From Pseudosporangium ferrugineum (GTDB lineage Bacteria; Actinomycetota; Actinomycetes; Mycobacteriales; Micromonosporaceae), in assembly GCF_003002065.1 (NCBI RefSeq), contig NZ_PVZG01000003.1, positions 434,001 to 498,000 on the forward strand: 64,000 nucleotides of DNA, in the 5' to 3' direction. The position numbers and the translations under genes are program-made. Below the pieces are notes generated by a model that worked only from the letters and a program-made list of their open reading frames with translations, did no database searches and was not told the DNA's origin. This document shows, piece by piece, positions 51,210 to 61,256 of the stretch. Position 1 is the stretch's first letter. Each line of letters starts with the position of its first letter.

Positions 51210-52262
51210 ATGAGCTCCCGCACTCTCCGTGCGCTTGCCCTCGCTGCCGCCGCCCTTGTCTCCGCCACCGCCCTGACCGCGTGCGGCGACGACTCGGAAT
51301 CCGGCGGGGAGGCGACCACCCTGCGCCTCGGCTACTTCCCGAACATCACCCACGCGCCCGCGCTGGTCGGCGTCAAGAACGGCCTCTTCCAGCAGGCGCT
51401 GGGCACCACCAAGCTGGAACCCAAGACCTTCAACGCCGGTCCCGCGGCGATCGAGGCGCTGTTCTCCGGGGCGGTCGACGCCACGTACATCGGCCCGAAC
51501 CCGGCGATCAACGGCTGGGCCACCTCCAAGGGCACCGCGCTGAAGATCATCGCGGGGAGCACCTCCGGCGGCGCCGGCCTGGTCGTGAAGGCGGGCATCA
51601 ACGCCCCGGCCGACCTCAAGGGCAAGAAGATCGCCACGCCGCAGCTGGGCAACACCCAGGACGTCGCGCTGCGCGCCTGGCTGAAGGAGAACGGCCTCAC
51701 CGCCGACCAGCAGGGCGGCGGCGACGTCTCGGTGCTGCCGCAGGACAACGCGACCGCCGTGCAGGCGTTCGCCCAGGGCGCGATCGACGGTGCGTGGGTG
51801 CCCGAGCCCAACCTCAGCAAGATGGTGCTCGAGTCCAAGGGCAAGATCCTGGTCAACGAGAAGGACCTGTGGCCCAACGGCCAGTTCGTGACCACCCACC
51901 TGATCGTCAAGCAGGAGTTCCTCAAGGAGCACCCGGACACGGTCAAGAAGCTGCTCCAGGGCCACATCGCCGCGGAGAAGCTCATCGCCACCGACACCGC
52001 CGGCGCGCAGAAGGCCGCCAACGAGCAGCTCGCCGCCCTGTCCGGCAAGCCGCTCAAGGACGACATCCTCGCCGCCGCGTTCAAGAACCTGACCTTCACC
52101 AACGACCCGATCGCGTCTTCGCTGTTCACCAGCGCCAAGCACGCCGAGGACGTCGGCCTGCTCAAGCCGGTGGACCTCAAGGGGATCTACGACCTCGGCC
52201 CGCTCAACGAGCTGCTCAAGGCCGACGGGCAGCCCGAGGTCAGCGACGCCGCCTCCTCCTGA
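51210..52262 (+). CDS. ABC transporter substrate-binding lipoprotein, aliphatic sulfonate/nitrate type
   Basis: 350 aa from ATG at 51210 with GGAGTGA upstream. Lipobox LTACG with C25 as the lipid anchor. The mature part has LRLGYFPNITHAPALVGVKNGLF, LFSGAVDATYIGPNPAI, NTQDVALRAWLKENGL and AIDGAWVPEP, all in the SsuA/TauA/NrtA family. Ligand cannot be told from sequence; the family covers sulfonates, taurine, nitrate and thiamine precursors. First structural gene of the transporter operon. Confidence 0.92.
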   Translation: MSSRTLRALALAAAALVSATALTACGDDSESGGEATTLRLGYFPNITHAPALVGVKNGLFQQALGTTKLEPKTFNAGPAAIEALFSGAVDATYIGPNPAINGWATSKGTALKIIAGSTSGGAGLVVKAGINAPADLKGKKIATPQLGNTQDVALRAWLKENGLTADQQGGGDVSVLPQDNATAVQAFAQGAIDGAWVPEPNLSKMVLESKGKILVNEKDLWPNGQFVTTHLIVKQEFLKEHPDTVKKLLQGHIAAEKLIATDTAGAQKAANEQLAALSGKPLKDDILAAAFKNLTFTNDPIASSLFTSAKHAEDVGLLKPVDLKGIYDLGPLNELLKADGQPEVSDAASS

Positions 52263-52270
52263 TCAGCCGC

Positions 52271-52301
52271 CCGGCCGGGCCCGCCACGCGGGCCCGGCCG
52301 G
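52271..52301 (+). promoter_or_regulatory. stable intercistronic hairpin between binding protein and ATPase genes
   Basis: CCGGCCGGGCCCGC (52271-52284), CAC loop, GCGGGCCCGGCCGG (52288-52301): perfect 14-bp stem with no T-run. Such hairpins protect upstream mRNA, allowing more binding protein than membrane components. Confidence 0.55.
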
Positions 52302-52323
52302 CACTCACCTGCGGAGAACCATC

Positions 52324-53086
<763 letters not shown>

Positions 53087-53097
<11 letters not shown>

Positions 53098-54025
53098 GTT
53101 CCCGTCCGCCCGCGCCGGACTCGACGGCGTCGCCCAGGACACCACCCCGCCACCGGCCGAGCAGCCGCGGACCGACCTCGCCGCCGCCGACCGGGTGACC
53201 GGCCTCGACGCTCTGGAGCTCGGCGGCCGGAGCGACAAGGGCGCGCTCGGCGTACGCATCTGGCGCAGCGCGTGGCCCAAGCTCCTCGCCGTCGCGATCG
53301 TGCTGCTCGCCTGGCAGCTGGTCGTCTGGGCGGAGTGGAAGCCGGTGTACGTGCTGCCCGGCCCCGCCACCGTCTTCGAGGACCTCGGCGGCCTGATCAC
53401 CACGGCGGACTTCTGGGACGGCGTACGCCTGACCATGATCCGGGCGCTGACCGGCTTCGCGCTGGCGGTGCTGATCGGCACGGTCGTCGGCGCGGCGGTC
53501 TCCCGGTTCGCCCCGCTGCGGGCGGCGATCGGCTCGCTGATCACCGGCCTGCAGACGATGCCGTCGATCATGTGGTTCCCGCTGGCCATCCTGCTGTTCC
53601 AGATCAGCGAGAGCGCGATCATGTTCGTGGTAGTCATCGGCGCGGCGCCCTCGGTGGCGAACGGCCTGATCAGCGGCATCGACTACGTCCCGCGCACGTG
53701 GCTGCGGGTGGGGCAGGTGCTGGGCATGAAGGGCTTCGCCAAGTACCGCCACCTGATCCTGCCGGCCTCGCTGCCGTCGTTCATCTCCGGGCTGAAGCAG
53801 GGCTGGGCCTTCTCCTGGCGGAGCCTGATGGCCGGTGAGCTCCTGGTGATCGTGCCGGGCGCGCTGTCCATCGGCGTACGGATGCAGCAGGCCCGTGATC
53901 TGAACGAGTCGAGCCTGGTCATCTCGTTCATCATCGTGGTGCTCGTGATCGGCATCCTGATCGACGTGCTCTTCAACGCCGCGGACAACGCCCTGCGCAA
54001 GCGGTGGGGCCTGACCGGCTCCTGA
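53087..54025 (+). CDS. ABC transporter permease (SsuC/TauC-like)
   Basis: 312 aa. A long cytosolic N-terminus (1-60) precedes six membrane helices (65-300). BPD_transp_1 landmarks are TGFALAVLIGTVVGAAVSRF, MPSIMWFPLAILLF and the EAA loop RVGQVLGMKGFAKYRHLILPASLPSFISG. GMKGFAKY and ADNALRKRWGL are usual for sulfonate/nitrate permeases. Overlaps the ATPase gene. Confidence 0.93.
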
Positions 54026-54038
54026 CCCGCCGGACGTG

Positions 54039-54066
54039 GAACGGGCCTCGCACGCGGGGCCCGTTC
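54039..54066. terminator. hairpin between transporter and convergent gene
   Basis: GAACGGGCC pairs with GGCCCGTTC around CTCGCACGCG, 14 bp after the permease stop. Confidence 0.7.
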
Positions 54067-54073
54067 GCGCTGC

Positions 54074-54961
54074 TCAGAGCGGCCGGACCGACTTCAGGAC
54101 GTCGTCGACGACGTAGTCGAACTGCTTGTGCGTGCCGGGGATCGACACGTAGAGCACGGCCGCGGTCGGCTTCCCCACGTCGATGATCGCCACCGCGGAC
54201 AGCTCCTCGGTCGCGGACAGCCCCGGCGCCCGGAAGTGCAGCCGGAACTCGCTCAGCCACGCCGGCCGCCCGCCCAGCGTGGTCATCTCGTCGCGCAGCG
54301 GCTCCAGCTGGTTGGGCTGCGGGTAATACTCGGCGCGCACGTCCGCCGCCACCTGCCGCCCCACGCACTCCAGGTCGAGCGTCACCGCGTCGTTGTCCGC
54401 CGCCGGCACCGCGGCCGACAGGATCGAGGCATGGTACGAGCCACCGCTGTACTCCTCGGTGACGAAGTGCTGACCGACCTTGTACGGCACCTCCAGCGTC
54501 CCCGCCCGCCACGTGGTGTCCCAGGGCACCCACGGGTCGCCGTACTTCTTGTAGGAGATGCCCGCCTCGGCGTCGGTGGTGCGCTCGCCGGTCGCCGGCG
54601 GCACCTGACCGGGCCGGGCGGTCGGGCCCGCGCTCGGCGGCACGGTCGGGGCCGGGCACATCTGCGCCAGCGGCGGGCGCACCTCGGTGGGACCGGACGC
54701 CTTGCGGCCGAACGGGTCGCCCTCCGACGTGAGCGCCACGATCAGGATGATGGTCAGACCGATCGCGAGAATCGCCCCGGCCACCCCGCCGAAGATCAAC
54801 ATCTGCCGCCGGCGCCGTCGTGGCCCGTCATCGCCGGGCGGCTGCGGCGGCGCGGCGGGAGGCGGCAGAAGCGGGGGTACGCCGGGAGCGGTCACCGTCC
54901 CGGACGCCCACGGGCCACCCGGCCGCGACCAGGCGGTGGGAGTCTGGGTGCCCTCGGACAT
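54074..54961 (-). CDS. membrane-anchored protein with exported C-terminal domain, unknown
   Basis: 295 aa from ATG at 54961 (MSEGTQTPTAWSRP); an in-frame start 18 bases earlier is possible. Pro-rich cytosolic segment (20-48), basic RRRRRQ, one membrane helix (about 54-76), then an exported region with PRPxxxxCPAPTVPPSAG-type low-complexity and a globular domain (130-295): ISYKKYGDPWVPWDTTW, PNQLEPLRDEMTTLGGRPAW, TKQFDYVVDDVLKSVRPL-like end. Proteins of this layout are frequent in actinomycetes; no family assigned. Confidence 0.75.
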   Translation of the reverse strand: MSEGTQTPTAWSRPGGPWASGTVTAPGVPPLLPPPAAPPQPPGDDGPRRRRRQMLIFGGVAGAILAIGLTIILIVALTSEGDPFGRKASGPTEVRPPLAQMCPAPTVPPSAGPTARPGQVPPATGERTTDAEAGISYKKYGDPWVPWDTTWRAGTLEVPYKVGQHFVTEEYSGGSYHASILSAAVPAADNDAVTLDLECVGRQVAADVRAEYYPQPNQLEPLRDEMTTLGGRPAWLSEFRLHFRAPGLSATEELSAVAIIDVGKPTAAVLYVSIPGTHKQFDYVVDDVLKSVRPL

Positions 54962-55081
54962 CATCCCAGTGAACACCACGACCGCGCGTCATGGGTCACC
55001 GCCCGACGCGCAAACGGACGTTCGGCACACCTCACCGCGGTCCGGGGCTCCGTGCCGTGCCTCCCGGCCGGCCGGTTCAGC

Positions 55082-55270
55082 TCACCTGACGAGGGCCGCC
55101 TGCACGCCGCCCAGCGCCGGGGGGATCGTCTCGATGACCGAGGGGCCGATGTCGCCGTAGCTGACCGAGCCGTACCAGGGTGCGAAGGCCACCACGCCGA
55201 CCAGGGCGAGGCCGAGCACTGCCAGTGCGAACACGATCGCCAGTTCACGACGTCCGGACATGGTGTGCAT
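55082..55270 (-). CDS. small single-pass membrane protein
   Basis: 62 aa. ATG at 55270 follows GGGAGG by a normal distance, which supports it. A membrane segment at about 10-30 (IVFALAVLGLALVGVVAF) is followed by a short exported part with PWYGSVSYGDIGPSVIETIPPALGG. No family known. Confidence 0.65.
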   Translation of the reverse strand: MHTMSGRRELAIVFALAVLGLALVGVVAFAPWYGSVSYGDIGPSVIETIPPALGGVQAALVR

Positions 55271-55420
55271 AAGAGGGCCTCCCAGGCAGTGCCGTACCCC
55301 TCGGTCCTCTCAGCGTGGACCAGTGAACGGCTCGGCGCAGTCACCCATAAGACGCTTCGAACCCCGGACGGGTTGCATTCCTCCCAGGTAAGTTTCATCG
55401 CACGCCGGTACCGTGACCCA

Positions 55421-56152
55421 ATGGAAATCGTGTATCCCCCCGTGGTCGGCCTGGCCAAGACGTTGTTCCGGGTGCTGGACCTGAAGATCCAGGTCGACGG
55501 CGCGCACCACATTCCGGCGGCCGGCGGGGCAGTGCTGGCGAGCAACCACGTCAGCTACCTCGATTTCATCTTCTGCGGCTTCGGCGCCCAGCCCGCCGAC
55601 CGGCTCGTACGCTTCATGGCCAAGAAGTCGGTCTTCGACCACCGCGTGAGCGGCCCGCTGATGCGCGGCATGCGCCACATCCCGGTCGACCGCAAGGCCG
55701 GCAACGCGGCCTTCCACGAGGCGGAGACGGCCCTCAGGAACGGCGAGGTCGTCGGCGTCTTCCCCGAGGCGACGATCAGCGAGTCGTTCACCGTCAAGAA
55801 GCTCAAGTCGGGCGCGGCGCGGCTCGCGCAGGAGGCGGCCGTACCGTTGATCCCGATGGCGGTCTGGGGCCCGCACCGGCTCTGGACCAAGGGCCGCAAG
55901 AAGGAACTGACCAAGCGGCACGTCCCGGTCATCATCAAGATCGGCGAACCCATCCCCACCGGCGACGCCACCACGACGGAGGCGACGACGACCGAGCTGC
56001 ACCGGCGCCTGACCCGGCTGCTGGACGAGGCCCAGGCGGCCTACCCGGACCAGCCGTCGGGCCCGGACGACCGGTGGTGGCTGCCGGCCCACCTGGGCGG
56101 CACGGCACCCCGCCCGGAGGACGTCGGCGACCCGGCCCGCCTGGAGGCCTGA
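55421..56152 (+). CDS. plsC: 1-acyl-sn-glycerol-3-phosphate acyltransferase family protein
   Basis: 243 aa from ATG at 55421. Acyltransferase motifs: NHVSYLD (NHxxxxD, catalytic), then MRGMRHIPVDR, VGVFPEATISES (FPEGT-like block III) and VPLIPMAVWG (block IV). It transfers acyl groups to lysophosphatidate in phospholipid synthesis, on the membrane. The C-terminal 40 residues (PDQPSGPDDRWWLPAHLGG) extend past the core, as in other actinobacterial members. Stands alone between convergent small genes. Confidence 0.9.
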   Translation: MEIVYPPVVGLAKTLFRVLDLKIQVDGAHHIPAAGGAVLASNHVSYLDFIFCGFGAQPADRLVRFMAKKSVFDHRVSGPLMRGMRHIPVDRKAGNAAFHEAETALRNGEVVGVFPEATISESFTVKKLKSGAARLAQEAAVPLIPMAVWGPHRLWTKGRKKELTKRHVPVIIKIGEPIPTGDATTTEATTTELHRRLTRLLDEAQAAYPDQPSGPDDRWWLPAHLGGTAPRPEDVGDPARLEA

Positions 56153-56570
56153 GCACCGAACCCGCGCGGGCCGGCATCGCGCCTTCGGGAGACCGCGGCG
56201 GCCGAGCACCACGCCTGGGCGGGCTCACGCCTGCGCGGGCTCACGCCTGCGCGGGCTCACGCCTGCGCGGGCTCACGCCTGCGCGGGCTCACGCCTGCGC
56301 GGGCTCACGCCTGGGCGGGCTCGTGGGAACCGGGCCTCGCGCTGCCCAGCATCGCTCCCGCCAAGAACACGCGTGCCGGGCAGCGCGGCGAACGGGCATC
56401 GCGCGGGCCGGGCGCGGCGAGCGGGGGTTGGCGTGGCGGGTTCCGGGGGCGGTGGACCTTCGTTTCAGGGCCTGCGCGCGGCGGCGGACCGGGCGATCGA
56501 AGGCCGGAAAAGCACATCGGCGCCGGCCCCCGTGGGGGACCGACGCCGGTGTGTCAGCGTAGAGCTGAGA
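56153..56570. other. intergenic region with a tandem repeat
   Basis: 418 bp between plsC and cspA (both convergent). Contains the 16-bp array at 56221-56316 and otherwise GC-rich unique sequence. No gene supported. Confidence 0.5.
56221..56316. repeat. six perfect or near-perfect 16-bp tandem repeats
   Basis: Unit GGGCTCACGCCTGCGC starts at 56221, 56237, 56253, 56269, 56285 and 56301; a seventh partial copy starts at 56317. Only the last unit differs (GGGC). Not a CRISPR, as no spacers exist. Confidence 0.9.
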
Positions 56571-56774
56571 TCAGAGCGGGCGGATGTTGGCCGCCTGCGG
56601 GCCCTTCTGGCCCTGGGTGACCTCGAACTCCACGCGCTGGTTCTCGTCCAGGCTGCGGTAGCCGGAGGTCTGGATCGCGGAGAAGTGGGCGAAGACGTCG
56701 GCGCCGCCGTCGTCCGGGGTGATGAACCCGAAGCCCTTGTCCGCGTTGAACCACTTCACAACGCCGGTAACCAT
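56571..56774 (-). CDS. cspA: cold-shock protein (CspA family)
   Basis: 67 aa. RNA-binding motifs RNP1 KGFGFI and RNP2 VFAHFS; starts [20 protein letters not shown]. The fold is a single OB domain that melts RNA structure during cold shock or growth. The 220 bp upstream (56775-56997) contain a hairpin at 56902-56934. Paralogues are common in actinomycetes. Confidence 0.95.
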   Translation of the reverse strand: MVTGVVKWFNADKGFGFITPDDGGADVFAHFSAIQTSGYRSLDENQRVEFEVTQGQKGPQAANIRPL

Positions 56775-56901
56775 GCTCGTCTCCTCGACGGTCGATCGCT
56801 CCTGGCCATTATGGACCGGAACGAGGTGGTAAGACCCGTTTTCTGCGGGACTCGTGTCGCCGTACTGATCGCCCGTACCGGAGAACCCGGGTTACGACAA
56901 A

Positions 56902-56934
56902 GAGCGCCTGGGGCAGACTTCCCCACAGGCGCTC
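56902..56934. promoter_or_regulatory. hairpin in the region upstream of cspA
   Basis: GAGCGCCTG (56902-56910) pairs with CAGGCGCTC (56926-56934), with further GG/CC pairs inside. On the cspA strand it is followed by TTTG. It may be a cold-sensing leader element of cspA, or a terminator of a short transcript. Confidence 0.45.
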
Positions 56935-56997
56935 CTGAGTACTGGGAACCAAACTGACACAACGGTGGGAGCCTAGCACGGACAGGGAGGGCCGGCG

Positions 56998-57405
56998 GTG
57001 ATCGGCGTACAAGTGGCACGGCAGCTCAGAGAAGCGGGACTGGCCTGGAAGCCCGGCCCCGGCGATCACTTCGCCATCCCCGATCGGGACCTGGACGAGG
57101 AGATCTTCGTGCTGAGCACCATGACGATCGAGGTGTACCCGGTACCCGACGGTCAGGTGATCGGGTTCAACGGCACCACGGAGTGGGCGCTCGACGATGT
57201 GGATCTCGAGGAGGCGCTGTGGCTGCCCCGCGAGGACCAGCTGCGGGAGCTGCTCGGCGCGACGTTCCGGGCTCTGAGCAGGACGGATGCCGGCTATCGG
57301 GTCGACGTCACCCTGCTGGGCGAGGACCGTACGTTCCCCGCGCCGTCGCCGGAGGAGGCATATGCGGCCGCCCTGCTCCACCTCCTGGCCGCCGCGGGGC
57401 TGTGA
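56998..57405 (+). CDS. conserved hypothetical protein, often annotated CpaE-like
   Basis: 135 aa from GTG at 56998. Contains AWKPGPGDHFAIPDRDLDEE, STMTIEVYPVPDGQVIGFNG, TTEWALDDVDLEEALWLP and REDQLRELLGATFRAL. The same pattern occurs across actinomycetes beside adnAB, sometimes labelled pilus assembly CpaE on weak grounds; there is no receiver or Walker domain to justify that. Function unknown, cytosolic. Confidence 0.75.
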   Translation: MIGVQVARQLREAGLAWKPGPGDHFAIPDRDLDEEIFVLSTMTIEVYPVPDGQVIGFNGTTEWALDDVDLEEALWLPREDQLRELLGATFRALSRTDAGYRVDVTLLGEDRTFPAPSPEEAYAAALLHLLAAAGL

Positions 57406-57637
57406 CAAGCCGGGCCGGGCCGGGGAGACACGGGCGTCGCGCGGCGGAGTGTGAGACACGCCGCCGAGATCGGGACACACCGCGGTGTGAGACACGCCCA
57501 TGCGCGAGAACACGCCCACCCAGGCCGCGCGACCCGCCGCGGGCCGCGGGCCGCCCTCGCGCACGCCGCGGGACACGCCGCGCGCCGCGGGACTCGCCTG
57601 GGCCGTGGCGAAACGGCCAGGCCGCGGGACACGCCGA

Positions 57638-60600
57638 TCAGGACTGGTCGGTGGTGCCGGGCTCGGGGAGGTCGGTGATCAGGGCGGCCAGGCCGTCCGC
57701 GTCCAGCAGATCCACCGGACGCACGGTGACGCCGTCGCGGACGTAGTGGAAGCCCGCGCGTACCCGGGAGACCGGCACCTCCGCGAGCGCCGCCCAGGCC
57801 AGGCGGTAGGCGGCGAGCTGGACCGCCGCCGCGGCCGCGTCCGCCGCGGCGGGGCGGCGGCCGGTCTTCCAGTCGATCACGTCGTAGCGGTTGCCCGGCT
57901 CGGCGAAGACGGCGTCCATCCGGCCGCGGATCACCACGCCGGCGACCGTGGTCGCGAACGGGACCTCCACCTCCACCGGCGTCTTCTCCGCCCACTCTCC
58001 TGCGAGGAATGCCTCCTGCAGCGCCGCCAGTTCGTCGTCGGTGGCCGCGTCGTCGTCCGCCGCGCCGGGCAGCTCGTCGACGTCGAGGAGGCGGACCGAG
58101 CCGTACCTTTGCTCCAGCCAGGAGTGAAATGCCGTGCCGCGGCGGGCGTACGGTGCCGGGCGCTGCGGCAGGGGGCGGCGCAGCGAGCGGGCCAGCAGCT
58201 GGGGGTCGCGGCGCAGGACGACCAGCTGCGACACCGAGAGGTGGGCGGGCAGGGCGACCTCCAGCGGGCCGTCGCGGCGGGCCCGCTCCTCCCGCTCGGC
58301 GAGCAGCAACCTCGCCTCCAACCGCCACCGCACGATGTCCGGATCGCCGTCGAAGGCCGGCCCCGCACCAGAGCCCGCCCCACCAGCCGAGCCCAGCCCA
58401 CCAGCCAAGCCCAGCCCAGCGGACGACCCCGGCCCGCCAGCCGACCCCGGCCCGCCAGCCGAGCCCGGCCCCGCGGACGAGCCTGCCCCGCCAGCCGAGC
58501 CCGGCCCGGCGGCGGCGGTCGGTCCGGCGGCGGGGGCCGAGGGGCCGAGGCCGGTCAGGTCCGCCGCCAGGCCGGCGCGCTCGGCGATCTCCGGGTCGGC
58601 CTCCGCGAGGTCGGCGAAGGCCAGCGCGTCCTCCGGGGTCGGGGCGGCGATCATGCGCCGGATCAGGTCCGCCGCCGCCGCCATGGCCGGCCGCCGGCCG
58701 CCCAGCGGGTCCGATGGCCACTCGGCCGTGGCGACGAGCGCCGCCGACGGGTTGGTGGCGTCGCCCGGCGGCTCCGGTGACCAGTGGTCCACCGTGCCCG
58801 CGCCGTCCTCGCAGGACGCCCGGATCTCCTCCAGGAACACCGACGGACCGCGGGGGCGCTTCACCCCGTCGCCCCACCAGTAGCCGGACGCGAGCAGCAG
58901 CCTTCGCGGCCGGGTCACCGCCACGTACGCCAGCCGGCGCTCCTCGCGTACGTCATGGTCGCGCCAGGCGCGGCCGAATGCGGTGAGCGCGCCCGCCACG
59001 TCCTTCTGGTCCACGGCCTCGGCGAGGTCGAGCGTCGGCAGGCCGGAGGCGTCGCCGCGGAGCGGGAAGGGCAGGACGCCGATGCCGCCGAGATAGTTGT
59101 CGGAGCCGCGGGTGAGGCCCGGCCACACGTTCTTCGTCAGGCCCGCCACCGAGACGACGTCCCATTCCAGCCCCTTGGCCGCGTGGGCGGTCAGGATCTG
59201 GACCGCGCCCTCCACCACGTCCACCTGGCCGGGGGCGAGGCCGCGTTCCTCCTCCTCGGCCGCGGCCAGGAAGGCCAGGAAGCCGGCGATGGTGCCGCCG
59301 TCGGTGTCGCCCGCGTACCGGGCCGCGACGTCGCCGAGGGCGTCGAGGTGGCCGCGGGCCAGGCCGGCGTCGCCGGCACCCCAGCCGCGCACGGCGACCT
59401 CCACGTCCAGGCCGATCGTGCGCTCGATGTCGGCGACCAGGTCCGGCAGCGGCTGGTCCAGGCGGTGCCGCAATTCGGCCAGTTCCCTGCTGTACGCCCG
59501 CAGCCGCGCGTACCCCTCCTGCGAGAACTGCTGGGGCGCCCCGAGGTCCGCCATGGCCTCGACCAGCGTGGCGTCGTCCAGCCGGTCCCCCACGATCCGC
59601 TGGGGGTCGTCGGCGCCGCCGGTGGTGCCGGCCACCCGGGCCGCGGCGATGGCCCGGGCGCGGCGGTGCAGGGCCACGAGGTCGCGGGGCCCGATCCGCC
59701 AGCGGGCACCGGTGAGCAGCCTCAGCAGCGCCGCGCCGTCCGTCGGGTCGGCCAGCACCCGCAGCGTGCAGACGACGTCGCGTACCTCAGGGGTGTCGAG
59801 CAGGCCGCCCAGGCCGACCACCTCGACCGGCAGGCCGCGGGCCCGCAGCGCCTCCTCGATCGCCGGGATCTGGCTGCGGACGCGGACCAGCACGGCGCTC
59901 GTCGGGCGCTTGTCGACGGGGATGTCGCCGGGCAGCGCGTCCGGCAGCCGGGCCGCCGACCGCCACGCCGCGAGCATCGAGTCGGCGATCCACTGCGCTT
60001 CTTCCCCGTACGTGTTCAGCAGAGCGCACGCCACCGTGCGTCCCCCGACGCGCTCGGCCACGCGCTGGGCCGGGATGAGCTCGGCGACCCGGGCGCCGGC
60101 GGCCCGCAGCGGCCGCGAGAGGGCGTTGGCGACCTGGAGGATCTCGGGGCGGTTCCGCCAGCTCCGGGTCAGGTTGAGCACCCACGCCTCGCGCCCGCCG
60201 GGGCCGGTGAACTCGGCGGGGAACCGGTCGAGCGTGCCCGCGGACGCGCCGCGCCAGCCGTAGATCGACTGACAGGGGTCGCCGACCGCGGTGACCGGGT
60301 GGCCGCCGCCGAACAGCGCGTTGAGCAGCACGACCTGCGCGTGGCTGGTGTCCTGGTACTCGTCGAGCAGCACGATCCTGTAGCGCCCGCGTTCGATCTC
60401 GCCGACCTCGGGATGGTCGCGGGCCACCAGCGCGGCGCGGGCCAGCTGGTCGCCGAAGTCCATCGCCTCCAGGTCGAGTTTGCGCTGGTCGTAGAGGCGT
60501 ACGAGGGGCAGCAGGGTGAGCCGTTGACGCTGGCGCAGCAGCGCGTCGGTGACGTCCTTGTAGACCCGGCCGGGCAGGGACTGCACCTCGGCGAAGAAGC

Positions 60601-61225
60601 GGCCGGTCCAGGCGGAGAGGTCGTCCGGGGACACGAGATGCTCGGCGAGCTCGGCGGAGAGCGCCAGCACGTCGTCGGTCACCGTGCCCGGCGCGCGGTT
60701 AAGGCCGGTCATCTCTCCCGTGTACGACCGCACGAGCGAGTCGACGATCTGCCACCGGGCGGCCTCGGTGAGCAGCCGCACGGAGGGCTCGTACCCGGCG
60801 CGCAGGCCGTGCTCGGTGACGATTCGGGCCGCGTACGAGTGGTACGTGGCGACCGTCGGCTCACCGGCGAGCGCGTCCTGCTGCCCGAGGCGCCGCACCA
60901 ACTGCCCGAGCCTCGTCCGTACGCGATGGGCCAGCTCCCCCGCGGCCTTGCGGGTGAACGTGAGGCCGAGGATCTCGTCGGGGTGGGCGTACCCGTTCGC
61001 GACGAGCCAGACCACCCGCGAGGCCATCGTCTCGGTCTTGCCGGACCCGGCACCGGCAACGACCAGGACCGGTTCGACCGGCGCCGCGATGATCGCGGCC
61101 TGTTCCGGGGTCGGCGCGTGCAGCCGGAGCAGCCTGGCCAGCTCGAGCGGCGTGTAGCGGGGACCGGCGTCGGCGCGGCGCCGGGGCCGCGGCGCGGCAT
61201 CGGTGAAGAGGCTGGGCTGGGTCAT
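57638..61225 (-). CDS. adnB: AdnB-type UvrD helicase-nuclease
   Basis: 1195 aa. SF1A helicase: AGAGSGKTETMASRVV, TFTRKAAGEL, LLDEYQDTSHAQ, GDPCQSIYGWRGA, ILTAHAAKGLEWDVV and VAVTRPRRLLLASG. The C-terminal RecB-like nuclease has GRMDAVFAEPGNRYDVIDWKTG (D/D-x-K type). An Ala/Gly/Pro/Ser linker of about 45 residues (near 900-950, encoded at about 58370-58515) is repetitive. With AdnA it forms the mycobacterial-type helicase-nuclease that resects double-strand breaks. Begins 31 bp after the adnA stop, as in M. tuberculosis Rv3201c. Confidence 0.93.
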   Translation of the reverse strand: MTQPSLFTDAAPRPRRRADAGPRYTPLELARLLRLHAPTPEQAAIIAAPVEPVLVVAGAGSGKTETMASRVVWLVANGYAHPDEILGLTFTRKAAGELAHRVRTRLGQLVRRLGQQDALAGEPTVATYHSYAARIVTEHGLRAGYEPSVRLLTEAARWQIVDSLVRSYTGEMTGLNRAPGTVTDDVLALSAELAEHLVSPDDLSAWTGRFFAEVQSLPGRVYKDVTDALLRQRQRLTLLPLVRLYDQRKLDLEAMDFGDQLARAALVARDHPEVGEIERGRYRIVLLDEYQDTSHAQVVLLNALFGGGHPVTAVGDPCQSIYGWRGASAGTLDRFPAEFTGPGGREAWVLNLTRSWRNRPEILQVANALSRPLRAAGARVAELIPAQRVAERVGGRTVACALLNTYGEEAQWIADSMLAAWRSAARLPDALPGDIPVDKRPTSAVLVRVRSQIPAIEEALRARGLPVEVVGLGGLLDTPEVRDVVCTLRVLADPTDGAALLRLLTGARWRIGPRDLVALHRRARAIAAARVAGTTGGADDPQRIVGDRLDDATLVEAMADLGAPQQFSQEGYARLRAYSRELAELRHRLDQPLPDLVADIERTIGLDVEVAVRGWGAGDAGLARGHLDALGDVAARYAGDTDGGTIAGFLAFLAAAEEEERGLAPGQVDVVEGAVQILTAHAAKGLEWDVVSVAGLTKNVWPGLTRGSDNYLGGIGVLPFPLRGDASGLPTLDLAEAVDQKDVAGALTAFGRAWRDHDVREERRLAYVAVTRPRRLLLASGYWWGDGVKRPRGPSVFLEEIRASCEDGAGTVDHWSPEPPGDATNPSAALVATAEWPSDPLGGRRPAMAAAADLIRRMIAAPTPEDALAFADLAEADPEIAERAGLAADLTGLGPSAPAAGPTAAAGPGSAGGAGSSAGPGSAGGPGSAGGPGSSAGLGLAGGLGSAGGAGSGAGPAFDGDPDIVRWRLEARLLLAEREERARRDGPLEVALPAHLSVSQLVVLRRDPQLLARSLRRPLPQRPAPYARRGTAFHSWLEQRYGSVRLLDVDELPGAADDDAATDDELAALQEAFLAGEWAEKTPVEVEVPFATTVAGVVIRGRMDAVFAEPGNRYDVIDWKTGRRPAAADAAAAAVQLAAYRLAWAALAEVPVSRVRAGFHYVRDGVTVRPVDLLDADGLAALITDLPEPGTTDQS
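58375..58515. repeat. in-frame repeat encoding the AdnB linker
   Basis: Short GC-rich units (such as GCCAGCCGAGCCCGGCC and variants) repeat in steps of 18 or so bases, encoding GSAGG/GSSAG runs. The number of units should vary between strains. Confidence 0.7.
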
Positions 61226-61256
61226 CGCGCCCCGCCCGCGGGGGTTCTCGGGCGGG

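Noticed and set aside
56221..56316. CRISPR array
   Set aside because: Units are contiguous 16-mers without spacers, and no cas gene is present.
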